The translations under genes were made by a program, and so were the position numbers. 64,000 bases of DNA from Crossaster papposus (Eukaryota > Echinodermata > Asteroidea > Velatida > Solasteridae): positions 806,001 through 870,000 of the forward strand of contig JBAIAA010000510.1 of NCBI GenBank assembly GCA_037893245.1, read 5' to 3'. How positions within the stretch are numbered: the first letter of the stretch is position 1; the number at the start of each line of letters is the position of its first letter. A model generated the notes under the pieces. That model had not been told where the DNA came from. It saw nothing but the letters and a program-made list of their open reading frames with translations, and did no database searches. Below are positions 10,459-21,747 of the stretch, piece by piece.

Positions 10459-10496
10459 TAATTCATGTTATTCAGCTTAAAATGGTTTTAAAAACC

Positions 10497-10568
10497 AGGC
10501 GCGAGAAGGGTTCGAACCCTCGATCTTCTGTTTACGAAACAGACGCCTTACCACTTGGCCACCGCGCC
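10497..10568 (-). tRNA. trnT(cgu): tRNA-Thr(CGU), copy 26
   Basis: Canonical except for a G-U pair in the T stem. First copy after the transposon. Confidence 0.85.
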
Positions 10569-10873
10569 TCAAGGTTAATAAACGAATACATCAACACTTT
10601 TTCTAATTATTTCATCATATTTAGCATTACAAATAAAAGTCATGAGAGTGGTCTGAAGCCCAGATATTCTGTTTACAAATCTATAAATTCGTGTTATTCA
10701 ACTTTAACAATAATTGGCACGAGAGGTATTCGAACCCTCTAGCTTCTGTTAACGAGATAGACGACTTACAACTTGGCCACAGCTCCTCGCCGTTAACGAA
10801 CTCATACATGAACACTTTCTAAAAGCAAGTTCTTGTAATTCATGTTAATTAGCTTAAAATTGTTTTAAAAACA

Positions 10874-10945
10874 AGGCGCGAGAGGGGTTCGAACCCTCGA
10901 TCTTCTGTTTACGAAACAGACGCCTTACCACTTGGCCACCGCGCC
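10874..10945 (-). tRNA. trnT(cgu): tRNA-Thr(CGU), copy 27, canonical
   Basis: Canonical body with T5 terminator. Confidence 0.92.
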
Positions 10946-11226
10946 TCAAGGTTAATAAACAAATACATCAACACTTTTTCTCATTAATTATTGATATTTA
11001 GCATTACAAATAAAAGGCATGAGAGTGGTCTAAAGCCCAGATATTCTGTTTACGAATCTATAAATTCGTATTATTTAACTTTAACAATAATTGGCACGAG
11101 AGGTATTCGAACCCTCTAGCTTCTGTTCACGAGATAGACGACTTACAACTTGGCCACAGCTCATCGCCGTTAATGAACTCATAAATGAACACTTTCTAAA
11201 AGCAGAGCTCCTCGCCGTTAATGAAC

Positions 11227-11721
11227 TTGTGGGAAATTATGCGGTCTCCACAATAGTCTTGATCCGAAAGATTAACTCACCAAGCAAGTTGCGAAGTCCG
11301 TGGCACCAGGCACGTGGTCCGTGTGGTAGCGTGCACCGGGGGTGTTCTGGCCCGCGAGCACGGGGCCGATTCACGGCGAGTGTTTGCTTGAGTTCCCGCT
11401 AACGACAGTTAGTGCAATAATGGCTGGCGTAGACTAGTTCAAAAATGCACACGACGAAAAGTAATCACACTTAACAGTAGTAACAGGCAAAAACTTGGCA
11501 CAAAAAGGTAAATATAACACAACAAAACTAGCGACGACCGAGGAGATTTTACGCACGAGACACTGGTGTTCCTAGCGACACCCAAGATGTGGTAAAACCG
11601 TGTGTTAGTTCGTGTGCCCAGGTCAGGTAACTCCAACGAACGAAAAAGGTCTCCTATGGCGGGCCGAATGTATCAAAGTTTCTATGGAGGGCCGCATCCA
11701 CCATTATTAGAAAGTGTCACT
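11227..11721. repeat. unclassified insert, copy 2 (about 495 bp)
   Basis: Foreign sequence breaks an array spacer between TTAATGAACT and AACTCATACATG. A partial spacer repeat sits at the left edge (11204-11226). The right end contains TTAGAAAGTGT, the exact reverse complement of ACACTTTCTAA in the array spacer at about 11188, so an inversion or hairpin event may have been involved. A possible AACT duplication flanks the insert. Its last 440 bp equal positions 1-442. Confidence 0.6.
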
Positions 11722-11799
11722 ACAAACTCATACATGAACACTTTCTAAAAGCAAGTTCTTGTAATTCATGTTAATTAGCTTAAAATTGTTTTAAAAACA

Positions 11800-11871
11800 A
11801 GGCGCGAGAGGGGTTCGAACCCTCGATCTTCTGTTTACGAAACAGACGCCTTACCACTAGGCCACCACGCC
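11800..11871 (-). tRNA. trnT(cgu): tRNA-Thr(CGU), copy 28
   Basis: Duplicate of copy 1, with the same U-G acceptor pair and CUAG D loop. Confidence 0.8.
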
Positions 11872-12176
11872 TCAAGGTTAATAAACGAATACATCAACAC
11901 TTTTTCTAATTATTTCATCATATTTAGCATTACAAATAAAAGGCATGAGAGTGGTCTGAAGCCCAGATATTCTGTTTACAAATCTATAAATTCCTGTTAT
12001 TCAACTTTAACAATAATAGGCACGAGAGGTATTCGAACCCTCTAGCTTCTGTTCACGAGATAGACGACTTACAACTTGGCCACAGCTCCTCGCCGTTAAT
12101 GAACTGATACATGAACACTTTCTAAAAGCAAGTTCTTGTAATTCATGTTAATTAGCTTAAAATTGTTTTAAAAACA

Positions 12177-12248
12177 AGGCGCGAGAGGGGTTCGAACCCT
12201 CGATCTTCTGTTTACGAAACAGACGCCTTACCACTTGGCCACCGCGCC
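12177..12248 (-). tRNA. trnT(cgu): tRNA-Thr(CGU), copy 29, canonical
   Basis: Canonical body; counterpart of copy 2 in the 11.28-kb duplication. Confidence 0.92.
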
Positions 12249-12553
12249 TCAAGGTTAATAAACAAATACATCAACACTTTTTCTCATTAATTATTGATAT
12301 TTAGCATTACAAATAAGAGGCATGAGAGTGGTCTGAAGCCCAGATATTCTGTTTACGAATCTATAAATTCGTGTTATTCAACTTCAACAATAATTGGCAT
12401 GAGAGGTATTCGAACCCTCTAGCTTCTGTTCACGAGATAGACGACTTACAACTTGGCCACAGCTACTCGCCGTTAATGAACTCATACATGAACACTTTCT
12501 AAAAGCAAGTTCTTGTAATTCATGTTAATTAGCTTAAAATTGTTTTAAAAACA

Positions 12554-12625
12554 AGGCGCGAGAGGGGTTCGAACCCTTGATCTTCTGTTTACGAAACAGA
12601 CGCCTTACAACTTGGCCACCGCGCC
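12554..12625 (-). tRNA. trnT(cgu): tRNA-Thr(CGU), copy 30, weakened
   Basis: Copy-3 type: T-stem A-C mismatch and G18 lost. Confidence 0.65.
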
Positions 12626-12771
12626 TCAAGGTTAATAAACAAATACATCAACACTTTTTCTCATTAATTATTAACATTTAGCATAACAAATAAAAGGCAT
12701 CAGAGTGGTCTGAAGCCCAGATATTCTGTTTACGAATCTATGAATTCGTGTTATTCAACTTTAACAATAAT

Positions 12772-12843
12772 TGGCACGAGAGGTATTCGAACCCTCGATC
12801 TTCTGTTTACGAAACAGACGCCTTGCCACTTGGCCACCGCGCC
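12772..12843 (-). tRNA. trnT(cgu): tRNA-Thr(CGU), copy 31, A/B chimera
   Basis: Copy-4 type chimera, 218 bp from its left neighbour. Confidence 0.6.
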
Positions 12844-13148
12844 TCAGGGTTAATAAACAAATACACCAACACTTTTTCTCATTAATTATTGATATTTAGC
12901 ATTACAAATAAGAGGCATGAGAGTGGTCTGAAGCCCAGATATTCTGTTTACGAATCTATAAATTCGTGTTATTCAACTTTAACAATAATTGGCACGAGAG
13001 GTATTCGAACCCTCTAGCTTCTGTTCACGAGATAGACGACTTACAACTTGGCCACAGCTCCTCGCCGTTAATGAACTCATACATGAACACTTTCTAAAAG
13101 CAAGTTCTTGTAATTCATGTTAATTAGCTTAAAATTGTTTTAAAAACA

Positions 13149-13220
13149 AGGCGCGAGAGGGGTTCGAACCCTCGATCTTCTGTTTACGAAACAGACGCCT
13201 TACCACTTGGCCACCGCGCC
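13149..13220 (-). tRNA. trnT(cgu): tRNA-Thr(CGU), copy 32, canonical
   Basis: Canonical body with T5 terminator. Confidence 0.92.
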
Positions 13221-13525
13221 TCAAGGTTAATAAACAAATACATCAACACTTTTTCTCATTAATTATTAATATTTAGCATAACAAATAAAAGGCATCAGAG
13301 TGGTCTGAAGCCCAGATATTCTGTTTACGAATCTATGAATTCGTGTTATTCAACTTTAACAATAATTGGCACGAGAGGTATACGAACCCCCTAGATTCTG
13401 TTCACGAGATAGACGACTTACAACTTGGCCACAGCTACTCGCCGTTAATGAACTCATACATGAACACTTTCTAAAAGCAAGTTCTTGTAATTCATGTTAA
13501 TTAGCTTAAAATTGTTTTAAAAACA

Positions 13526-13597
13526 AGGCGCGAGAGGGGTTCGAACCCTTGATCTTCTGTTTACGAAACAGACGCCTTACAACTTGGCCACCGCGCC
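13526..13597 (-). tRNA. trnT(cgu): tRNA-Thr(CGU), copy 33, weakened
   Basis: Copy-3 type, 972 bp from copy 30. Confidence 0.65.
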
Positions 13598-13743
13598 TCA
13601 AGGTTAATAAACAAATACATCAACACTTTTTCTCATTAATTATTAACATTTAGCATAACAAATAAAAGGCATCAGAGTGGTCTGAAGCCCAGATATTCTG
13701 TTTACGAATCTATGAATTCGTGTTATTCAACTTTAACAATAAT

Positions 13744-13815
13744 TGGCACGAGAGGTATTCGAACCCTCGATCTTCTGTTTACGAAACAGACGCCTTGCCA
13801 CTTGGCCACCGCGCC
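13744..13815 (-). tRNA. trnT(cgu): tRNA-Thr(CGU), copy 34, A/B chimera
   Basis: Copy-4 type chimera. Unlike copy 7 it keeps the GGCGCGG acceptor, which marks where the 11.28-kb duplication stops matching. Confidence 0.6.
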
Positions 13816-14120
13816 TCAGGGTTAATAAACAAATACACCAACACTTTTTCTCATTAATTATTGATATTTAGCATTACAAATAAGAGGCATGAGAGTGGTC
13901 TGAAGCCCAGATATTCTGTTTACGAATCTATAAATTCGTGTTATTCAACTTTAACAATAATTGGCACGAGAGGTATTCGAACCCTCTAGCTTCTGTTCAC
14001 GAGATAGACGACTTACAACTTGGCCACAGCTCCTCGCCGTTAATGAACTCATACATGAACACTTTCTAAAAGCAAGTTCTTGTAATTCATGTTAATTAGC
14101 TTAAAATTGTTTTAAAAACA

Positions 14121-14192
14121 AGGCGCGAGAGGGGTTCGAACCCTCGATCTTCTGTTTACGAAACAGACGCCTTACCACTTGGCCACCGCGCC
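14121..14192 (-). tRNA. trnT(cgu): tRNA-Thr(CGU), copy 35, canonical
   Basis: Canonical body. Confidence 0.92.
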
Positions 14193-14497
14193 TCAAGGTT
14201 AATAAACAAATACATCAACACTTTTTCTCATTAATTATTAATATTTAGCATAACAAATAAAAGGCATCAGAGTGGTCTGAAGCCCAGATATTCTGTTTAC
14301 GAATCTATGAATTCGTGTTATTCAACTTTAACAATAATTGGCACGAGAGGTATACGAACCCCCTAGATTCTGTTCACGAGATAGACGACTTACAACTTGG
14401 CCATAGCTCCTCGCTGTTAATGAACTCATACATGAACACTTTCTAAAAGCAAGTTCTTGTAATTCATGTTATTCAGCTTAAAATGGTTTTAAAAACC

Positions 14498-14569
14498 AGG
14501 CGCGAAAGGGGTTCGAACCCTCGATCTTCCGTTTACGAAACAGACGCCTTACCACTTGGCCACCGTGCC
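14498..14569 (-). tRNA. trnT(cgu): tRNA-Thr(CGU), copy 36
   Basis: The acceptor reads GGCACGG, and there are G-U pairs in the T stem and anticodon stem. The spacer after it has ATT twice instead of once (about 14625-14635). Confidence 0.65.
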
Positions 14570-14877
14570 TCAAGGTTAATAAACAAATACATCAACACTT
14601 TTTCTCATTAATTATTGATATTTAGCATTATTACAAATAAGAGGCATGAGAGTGGTCTGAAGCCCAGATATTCTGTTTACGAATCTATGAATTCGTGTTA
14701 TTCAACTTTAACAATAATTGGCACGAGAGGTATTCGAACCCCCTAGATTCTGTTCACGAGATAGACGACTTACAACTTGGCCACAGCTCCTCGCCGTTAA
14801 TGAAATCATACATGAACACTTTCTAAAAGCAAGTTCTTGTAATTCATGTTATTCAGCTTAAAATGGTTTTAAAAACC

Positions 14878-14949
14878 AGGCGCGAAAGGGGGTCGAACCC
14901 TTGATCTTCTGTTTACGAAACAGACGCCTTACCACTTGGCCACCGCCCC
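14878..14949 (-). pseudogene. tRNA-Thr(CGU) copy 37, degenerate
   Basis: The acceptor 5' side is GGGGCGG, which no longer pairs with its partner throughout, and the T loop reads TTCGACC. The anticodon arm is intact. Confidence 0.6.
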
Positions 14950-15263
14950 TCAAGGTTAATAAACAAATACATCAACACTTTTTTTCATTAATTATTGATA
15001 TTTAGCATTATTATTATTACAAATAAGAGGCATGAGAGTGGTCTGAAGCCCAGATATTCTGTTTACGAATCTATAAATTCGTGTTATTCAACTTTAACAA
15101 TAATTGGCACGAGAGGTATTCGAACCCTCTAGCTTCTGTTCACGAGATAGACGACTTACAACTTGGCCACAGCTACTCGCCGTTAATGAACTCATACATG
15201 AACACTTTCTAAAAGCAAGTTCTTGTAATTCATGTTAATTAGCTTAAAATTGTTTTAAAAACA

Positions 15264-15335
15264 AGGCGCGAGAGGGGTTCGAACCCTTGATCTTCTGTTT
15301 ACGAAACAGACGCCTTACTACTTGGCCACCGCGCC
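15264..15335 (-). tRNA. trnT(cgu): tRNA-Thr(CGU), copy 38, weakened
   Basis: T-stem A-C mismatch, and the D loop reads AAGUAGUAA. The spacing from copy 37 is 386 bp because of the ATT expansion between them. Confidence 0.65.
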
Positions 15336-15640
15336 TCAAGGTTAATAAACAAATACATCAACACTTTTTCTCATTAATTATTAATATTTAGCATAACAAA
15401 TAAAAGGCATCAGAGTGGTCTGAAGCCCAGATATTCTGTTTACGAATCTATGAATTCGTGTTATTCAACTTTAACAATAATTGGCACGAGAGGTATTCGA
15501 ACCCCCTAGATTCTGTTCACGAGATAGACGACTTACAACTTGGCCACAGCTCCTCGCCGTTAATGAACTAATACATGAACACTTTCTAAAAGCAAGTTCT
15601 TGTAATTCATGTTATTCAGCTTAAAATGGTTTTAAAAACC

Positions 15641-15712
15641 AGGCGCGAAAGGGGTTCGAACCCTCGATCTTCTGTTTACGAAACAGACGCCTTACCACTT
15701 GGCCACCGCGCC
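15641..15712 (-). tRNA. trnT(cgu): tRNA-Thr(CGU), copy 39
   Basis: Canonical except for G-U at the base of the T stem. Confidence 0.85.
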
Positions 15713-16017
15713 TCAAGGTTAATAAACGAATACATCAACACTTTTTCTCATTAATTATTAATATTTAGCATTACAAATAAAAGGCATCAGAGAGTTCTGA
15801 AGCCCAGATATTCTGTTTACGAATCTATGAATTCGTGTTATTCAACTTTAACAATAATTGGCACGAGAGGGATTCGAACCCTTTAGCTTCTGTTCACGAG
15901 ATAGTCGACTTACAACTTGGCCACAGCTACTCGCCGTTAATGAACTCATAAATGAATACTTTCTAATATCAAGTCGTTGTAATTCATGTTATTCAGCTTA
16001 AAATGGTTTTAAAAACA

Positions 16018-16089
16018 AGGCGCGAGAGGGTTTCGAACCCTCGATCTTCTGTTTACGAAACAGACGCCTTACCACTTGGCCACCGCGCC
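16018..16089 (-). tRNA. trnT(cgu): tRNA-Thr(CGU), copy 40
   Basis: The T loop reads TTCGAAA; otherwise canonical. Confidence 0.82.
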
Positions 16090-16395
16090 TCAAGGTTAAT
16101 AAACGAATACAATCAACACTTTTTCTAATTATTTCATCATATTTAGCATTACAAATAAAAGGCATGAGAGTGGTCTGAAGCCCAGATATTCTGTTTACAA
16201 ATCTATAAATTCGTGTTATTCAACTTTAACAATAATAGGCACGAGAGGTATTCGAACCCTCTAGCTTCTGTTCACGAGATAGACGACTTACAACTTGGCC
16301 ACAGCTCCTCGCCGTTAATGAACTCATACATGAACACTTTCTAAAAGGAAGTTCTTGTAATTCATGTTAATTAGCTTAAAATTGTTTTTAAAAAA

Positions 16396-16467
16396 AGGCG
16401 CGAGAGGTGTTCGAACCCTCGATCTTCTGTTTACGAAACAGACGCCTTACCACTTGGCCACCGCGCC
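16396..16467 (-). tRNA. trnT(cgu): tRNA-Thr(CGU), copy 41, weakened
   Basis: T-stem G-A mismatch as in copy 24. Confidence 0.7.
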
Positions 16468-16772
16468 TCAAGGTTAATAAGCAAATACACCAACACTTTT
16501 TCTCATTAATTATTGATATTTAGCATTACAAATAAAAGGCATGAGAATGGTCTGAAGCCCAGATATTCTGTTTACGAATCTATAAATTCGTGTTATTCAA
16601 CTTGAACAATAATTGGCACGAGAGGTATTCGAACCCTCTAGCTTCTGTTCTCGAGATAGACGACTTACAACTTGGCCACAGCTCCTCGCCTTTAATGAAC
16701 TAATACATGAACACTTTCTAAAAGCAAGTTCTTGTAATTCATGTTAATTAGCTTAAAATTGTTTTAAAAACA

Positions 16773-16844
16773 AGGCGCGAGAGGGGTTCGAACCCTCGAT
16801 CTTCTGTTTACGAAACAGACGCCTTACCACTAGGCCACCGCGCC
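16773..16844 (-). tRNA. trnT(cgu): tRNA-Thr(CGU), copy 42
   Basis: CUAG D loop; counterpart of copy 25. The next spacer is the empty site of the 9270 transposon. Confidence 0.85.
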
Positions 16845-17149
16845 TCAAGGTTAATAAACGAATACATCAACACTTTTTCTCATTAATTATTAATATTTAG
16901 CATTACAAATAAAAGGCATCAAAGGGTTCTGAAGCCCAGATATTCTGTTTACGAATCTATGAATTCGTGTTATTCAACTTTAACAATAATTGGCACGAGA
17001 GGGATTCGAACCCTTTAGCTTCTGTTCACGAGATAGTCGACTTACAACTTGGCCACAGCTACTCGCCGTTAATGAACTCATAAATGAATACTTTCTAATA
17101 TCAAGTCGTTGTAATTCATGTTATTCAGCTTAAAATGGTTTTAAAACCC

Positions 17150-17221
17150 AGGCGCGAGAGGGGTTCGAACCCTCGATCTTCTGTTTACGAAACAGACGCC
17201 TTACCACTTGGCCACCGCGCC
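17150..17221 (-). tRNA. trnT(cgu): tRNA-Thr(CGU), copy 43, canonical
   Basis: Canonical body. The 3' flank on the minus strand is TGGGTTTTAAAACC, so the T-run is four rather than five. Confidence 0.9.
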
Positions 17222-17526
17222 TCAAGGTTAATAAACGAATACATCAACACTTTTTCTAATTATTTCATCATATTTAGCATTACAAATAAAAGGCATCAGA
17301 GTGGTCTGAAGCCCAGATATTCTGTTTACGAATCTATGAATTCGTGTTATTCAACTTTAACAATAATTGGCACGAGAGGTATTCGAACCCCCTAGATTCT
17401 GTTCACGAGATAGACGACTTACAACTTGGCCACAGCTCCTCGCCGTTAATGAAATCATACATGAACACTTTCTAAAAGCAAGTTCTTGTAATTCATGTTA
17501 TTCAGCTTAAAATGGTTTTAAAAACC

Positions 17527-17598
17527 AGGCGCGAAAGGGGTTCGAACCCTTGATCTTCTGTTTACGAAACAGACGCCTTACCACTTGGCCACCGCGCC
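17527..17598 (-). tRNA. trnT(cgu): tRNA-Thr(CGU), copy 44, compensated T stem
   Basis: The base of the T stem is A-U instead of G-C: both sides changed (AAGGG/CCCTT), so pairing is preserved. Confidence 0.85.
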
Positions 17599-17903
17599 TC
17601 AAGGTTAATAAACAAATACATCAACACTTGTTCTCATTAATTATTGATATTTAGCATTACAAATAAAAGGCATGAGAGTGGTCTATAGCCCAGATATTCT
17701 GTTTACGAATCTATCAATTCGTGTTATTCAACTTTAACAATAATTGGCACGAGAGTTATTCGAACCCCCTAGCTTCTGTTCACGAGATAGACGACTTACA
17801 ACTTGGCCACAGCTCCTCGCCGTTAATGAACTCATACATGAACACTTTCTAAAAGCAAGTTCTTGTAATTCATGTTAATTAGCTTAAAATTGTTTTTTTT
17901 AAA

Positions 17904-17971
17904 GGGAGAGGGGTTCGAACCCTCGATCTTCTGTTTACGAAACAGAGGCCTTACCACTTGGCCACCGCGCC
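17904..17971 (-). pseudogene. tRNA-Thr(CGU) copy 45, acceptor 3' side lost
   Basis: The last bases of the acceptor are deleted and replaced by a T-rich run, so the acceptor stem cannot form. The anticodon stem also has a C-G to C-C change near its base. Duplicated at 19785-19852. Confidence 0.65.
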
Positions 17972-18276
17972 TCAAGGTTAATAAACAAATACACCAACAC
18001 TTTTTCTCATTAATTATTGATATTTAGCATTACAAATAAGAGGCATGAGAGTGGTCTGAAGCCCAGATATTCTGTTTACGAATATATAAATTTGTGTTAT
18101 TCAACTTTAACAATAATTGGCACGAGAGGTATTCGAACCCTCTAGCTTCTGTTCACGAGATAGACGACTTACAACTTGGCCACAGCTCCTCGCCGTTAAT
18201 GAACTCATACATGAACACTTTCTAAAAGCAAGTTCTTGTAATTCATGTTAATTAGCTTAAAATTGTTTTAAAAACA

Positions 18277-18348
18277 AGGCGCGAGAGGGGTTCGAACCCT
18301 CGATCTTCTGTTTACAAAACAGACGCCTTACCACTTGGCCACCGCGCC
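18277..18348 (-). tRNA. trnT(ugu): tRNA-Thr(UGU), copy 46, anticodon variant
   Basis: The only change in the body is C34 to U, giving loop TTTGTAA and anticodon UGU (reads ACA). All stems are perfect and the T5 terminator is present. Confidence 0.85.
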
Positions 18349-18653
18349 TCAAGGTTAATAAACAAATACATCAACACTTTTTCTCATTAATTATTAATAT
18401 TTAGCATAACAAATAAAAGGCATCAGAGTGGTCTAAAGCCCAGATATTCTGTTTACGAATCTATGAATTCGTGTTATTCAACTTTAACAATAATTGGCAC
18501 GAGAGGTATTCGAACCCCCTAGATTCTGTTCACGAGATAGACGACTTACAACTTGGCCACAGCTCCTCGCCGTTAATGAACTCATACATGAACACTTTCT
18601 AAAAGCAAGTTCTTGTAATTCATGTTATTCAGCTTCAAATGGTTTTAAAAACC

Positions 18654-18725
18654 AGGCGCGAAAGGGGTTCGAACCCTCGATCTTCTGTTTACGAAACAGA
18701 CGCCTTACCACTTGGCCACCGCGCC
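18654..18725 (-). tRNA. trnT(cgu): tRNA-Thr(CGU), copy 47
   Basis: Canonical except for G-U at the base of the T stem. Confidence 0.85.
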
Positions 18726-19030
18726 TCAAGGTTAATAAACAAATACATCAACACTTTTTCTCATTAATTATTAATATTTAGCATAACAAATAAAAGGCAT
18801 CAGAGTGGTCTAAAGCCCAGATATTCTGTTTACGAATCTATGAATTCGTGTTATTCAACTTTAACAATAATTGGCACGAGAGGTATTCGAACCCCCTAGA
18901 TTCTGTTCACGAGATAGACGACTTACAACTTGGCCACAGCTCCTCGCCGTTAATGAACTCATACATGAACACTTTCTAAAAGCAAGTTCTTGTAATTCAT
19001 GTTAATTAGCTTAAAATTGTTTTAAAAACA

Positions 19031-19102
19031 AGGCGCGAGAGGGGTTCGAACCCTCGATCTTCTGTTTACGAAACAGACGCCTTACCACTTGGCCACCGCG
19101 CC
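19031..19102 (-). tRNA. trnT(cgu): tRNA-Thr(CGU), copy 48, canonical
   Basis: Canonical body. Confidence 0.92.
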
Positions 19103-19407
19103 TCAAGGTTAATAAACAAATACATCAACACTTTTTCTCATTAATTATTCATATTTAGCATTACAAATAAAAGGCATCGGAGGGTTCTGAAGCCCAGATA
19201 TTCTGTTTACGAATCTATGAATTCGTGTTATTCAACTTTAACAATAATTGGCACGAGAGGGATTCGAACACTTTAGTTTCTGTTCACGAGATAGTCGACT
19301 TACAACTTGGCCACAGCTCCTCGCCGTTAATGAAATCATACATGAACACTTTCTAAAAGCAAGTTCTTGTAATTCATGTTATTCAGCTTAAAATGGTTTT
19401 AAAAACC

Positions 19408-19479
19408 AGGCGCGAAAGCGGTTCGAACCCTTGATCTTCTGTTTACGAAACAGACGCCTTACCACTTGGCCACCGCGCC
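19408..19479 (-). tRNA. trnT(cgu): tRNA-Thr(CGU), copy 49, weakened
   Basis: Compensated A-U at the T-stem base as in copy 44, plus a G-G mismatch higher in the stem. Confidence 0.65.
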
Positions 19480-19784
19480 TCAAGGTTAATAAACAAATAC
19501 ATCAACACTTGTTCTCATTAATTATTGATATTTAGCATTACAAATAAAAGGCATGAGAGTGGTCTAAAGCCCAGATATTCTGTTTACGAATCTATCAATT
19601 CGTGTTATTCAACTTTAACAATAATTGGCACGAGAGTTATTCGAACCCCCTAGCTTCTGTTCACGAGATAGACGACTTACAACTTGGCCACAGCTCCTCG
19701 CCGTTAATGAACTCATACATGAACACTTTCTAAAAGCAAGTTCTTGTAATTCATGTTAATTAGCTTAAAATTGTTTTTTTTAAA

Positions 19785-19852
19785 GGGAGAGGGGTTCGAA
19801 CCCTCGATCTTCTGTTTACGAAACAGAGGCCTTACCACTTGGCCACCGCGCC
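19785..19852 (-). pseudogene. tRNA-Thr(CGU) copy 50, acceptor 3' side lost
   Basis: Duplicate of copy 45 at +1881. Confidence 0.65.
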
Positions 19853-20157
19853 TCAAGGTTAATAAACAAATACACCAACACTTTTTCTCATTAATTATTG
19901 ATATTTAGCATTACAAATAAGAGGCATGAGAGTGGTCTGAAGCCCAGATATTCTGTTTACGAATATATAAATTTGTGTTATTCAACTTTAACAATAATTG
20001 GCACGAGAGGTATTCGAACCCTCTAGCTTCTGTTCACGAGATAGACGACTTACAACTTGGCCACAGCTCCTCGCCGTTAATGAACTCATACATGAACACT
20101 TTCTAAAAGCAAGTTCTTGTAATTCATGTTAATTAGCTTAAAATTGTTTTAAAAACA

Positions 20158-20229
20158 AGGCGCGAGAGGGGTTCGAACCCTCGATCTTCTGTTTACAAAA
20201 CAGACGCCTTACCACTTGGCCACCGCGCC
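20158..20229 (-). tRNA. trnT(ugu): tRNA-Thr(UGU), copy 51, anticodon variant
   Basis: Duplicate of copy 46 at +1881, with UGU anticodon. Confidence 0.85.
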
Positions 20230-20534
20230 TCAAGGTTAATAAACAAATACATCAACACTTTTTCTCATTAATTATTAATATTTAGCATAACAAATAAAAG
20301 GCATCAGAGTGGTCTAAAGCCCAGATATTCTGTTTACGAATCTATGAATTCGTGTTATTCAACTTTAACAATAATTGGCACGAGAGGTATTCGAACCCCC
20401 TAGATTCTGTTCACGAGATAGACGACTTACAACTTGGCCACAGCTCCTCGCCGTTAATGAACTCATACATGAACACTTTCTAAAAGCAAGTTCTTGTAAT
20501 TCATGTTATTCAGCTTCAAATGGTTTTAAAAACC

Positions 20535-20606
20535 AGGCGCGAAAGGGGTTCGAACCCTCGATCTTCTGTTTACGAAACAGACGCCTTACCACTTGGCCAC
20601 CGCGCC
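20535..20606 (-). tRNA. trnT(cgu): tRNA-Thr(CGU), copy 52
   Basis: Duplicate of copy 47 at +1881. Confidence 0.85.
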
Positions 20607-20911
20607 TCAAGGTTAATAAACAAATACATCAACACTTTTTCTCATTAATTATTAATATTTAGCATAACAAATAAAAGGCATCAGAGTGGTCTAAAGCCCA
20701 GATATTCTGTTTACGAATCTATGAATTCGTGTTATTCAACTTTAACAATAATTGGCACGAGAGGGATTCGAACACTTTAGCTTCTGTTCACGAGATAGTC
20801 GACTTACAACTTGGCCACAGCTACTCGCCGTTAATGAACTCATAAATGAATACTTTCTAATATCAAGTCGTTGTAATTTATGTTATTCAGCTTAAAAAGG
20901 TTTTAAAAACC

Positions 20912-20983
20912 AGGCGCGAGAGGGGTTCGAACCCTAGATCTTCTGTTTACGAAACAGACGCCTTACCACTTGGCCACCGCGCC
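20912..20983 (-). tRNA. trnT(cgu): tRNA-Thr(CGU), copy 53, weakened
   Basis: T-stem base is U-C (TAGGG/CCCTC), unpaired; otherwise canonical. Confidence 0.7.
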
Positions 20984-21288
20984 GCAAGGTTAATAAACAA
21001 ATACATCAACACTTTTTCTCATTAATTATTAATATTTAGCATAACAAATAAAAGGCATCGGAGGGTTCTGAAGCCCAGATATTCTGTTTACGAATTTATG
21101 AATTCGTGTTATTCAACTTTAACAATAATTGGCACGAGAGGGATTCGAACACTTTAGCTTCTGTTCACGAGATAGTCGACTTACAACTTGGCCACAGCTA
21201 CTCGCCGTTAATGAACTCATAAATGAATACTTTCTAATATCAAGTCGTTGTAATTCATGTTATTCAGCTTAAAATGGTTTTAAAAACC

Positions 21289-21360
21289 AGGCGCGAGAGG
21301 GGTTCGAACCCTAGATTTTCTGTTTACGAAACAGACGCCTTACCACTTGGCCACCGCGCC
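21289..21360 (-). tRNA. trnT(cgu): tRNA-Thr(CGU), copy 54, weakened
   Basis: Same T-stem change as copy 53, plus a changed variable region. Confidence 0.68.
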
Positions 21361-21675
21361 GCAAGGTTAATAAACGAATACATCAACACTTTTTATAATT
21401 ATTTCATCATATTTAGCATTACAAATAAAAGTCATGAGAGTGGTCTGAAGCCCAGATATTCTGTTTACAAATCTATAAATTCGTGTTATTCAACTTTATT
21501 CAACTTTAACAATAATAGGCACGAGAGGTATTCGAACCCTCTAGCTTCTGTTCACGAGATAGACGACTTACAACTTGGCCACAGCTCCTCGCCGTTAATG
21601 AACTCATACATGAACACTTTCTAAAAGCAAGTTCTTGTAATTCATGTTAATTAGCTTAAAATTGTTTTAAAAACA

Positions 21676-21747
21676 AGGCGCGAGAGGGGTTCGAACCCTC
21701 GATCTTCTGTTTACGAAACAGACGCCTTACCACTTGGCCACCGCGCC
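21676..21747 (-). tRNA. trnT(cgu): tRNA-Thr(CGU), copy 55, canonical
   Basis: Canonical body. Confidence 0.92.

Larger units (their letters stand above)
17527..21288. repeat. 1881-bp higher-order repeat, two tandem copies
   Basis: The series compensated / acceptor-lost / UGU / G-U / fifth unit starts at 17527 and again at 19408. The fifth unit differs between them. A third instance of the series starts at 23561. Confidence 0.8.
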
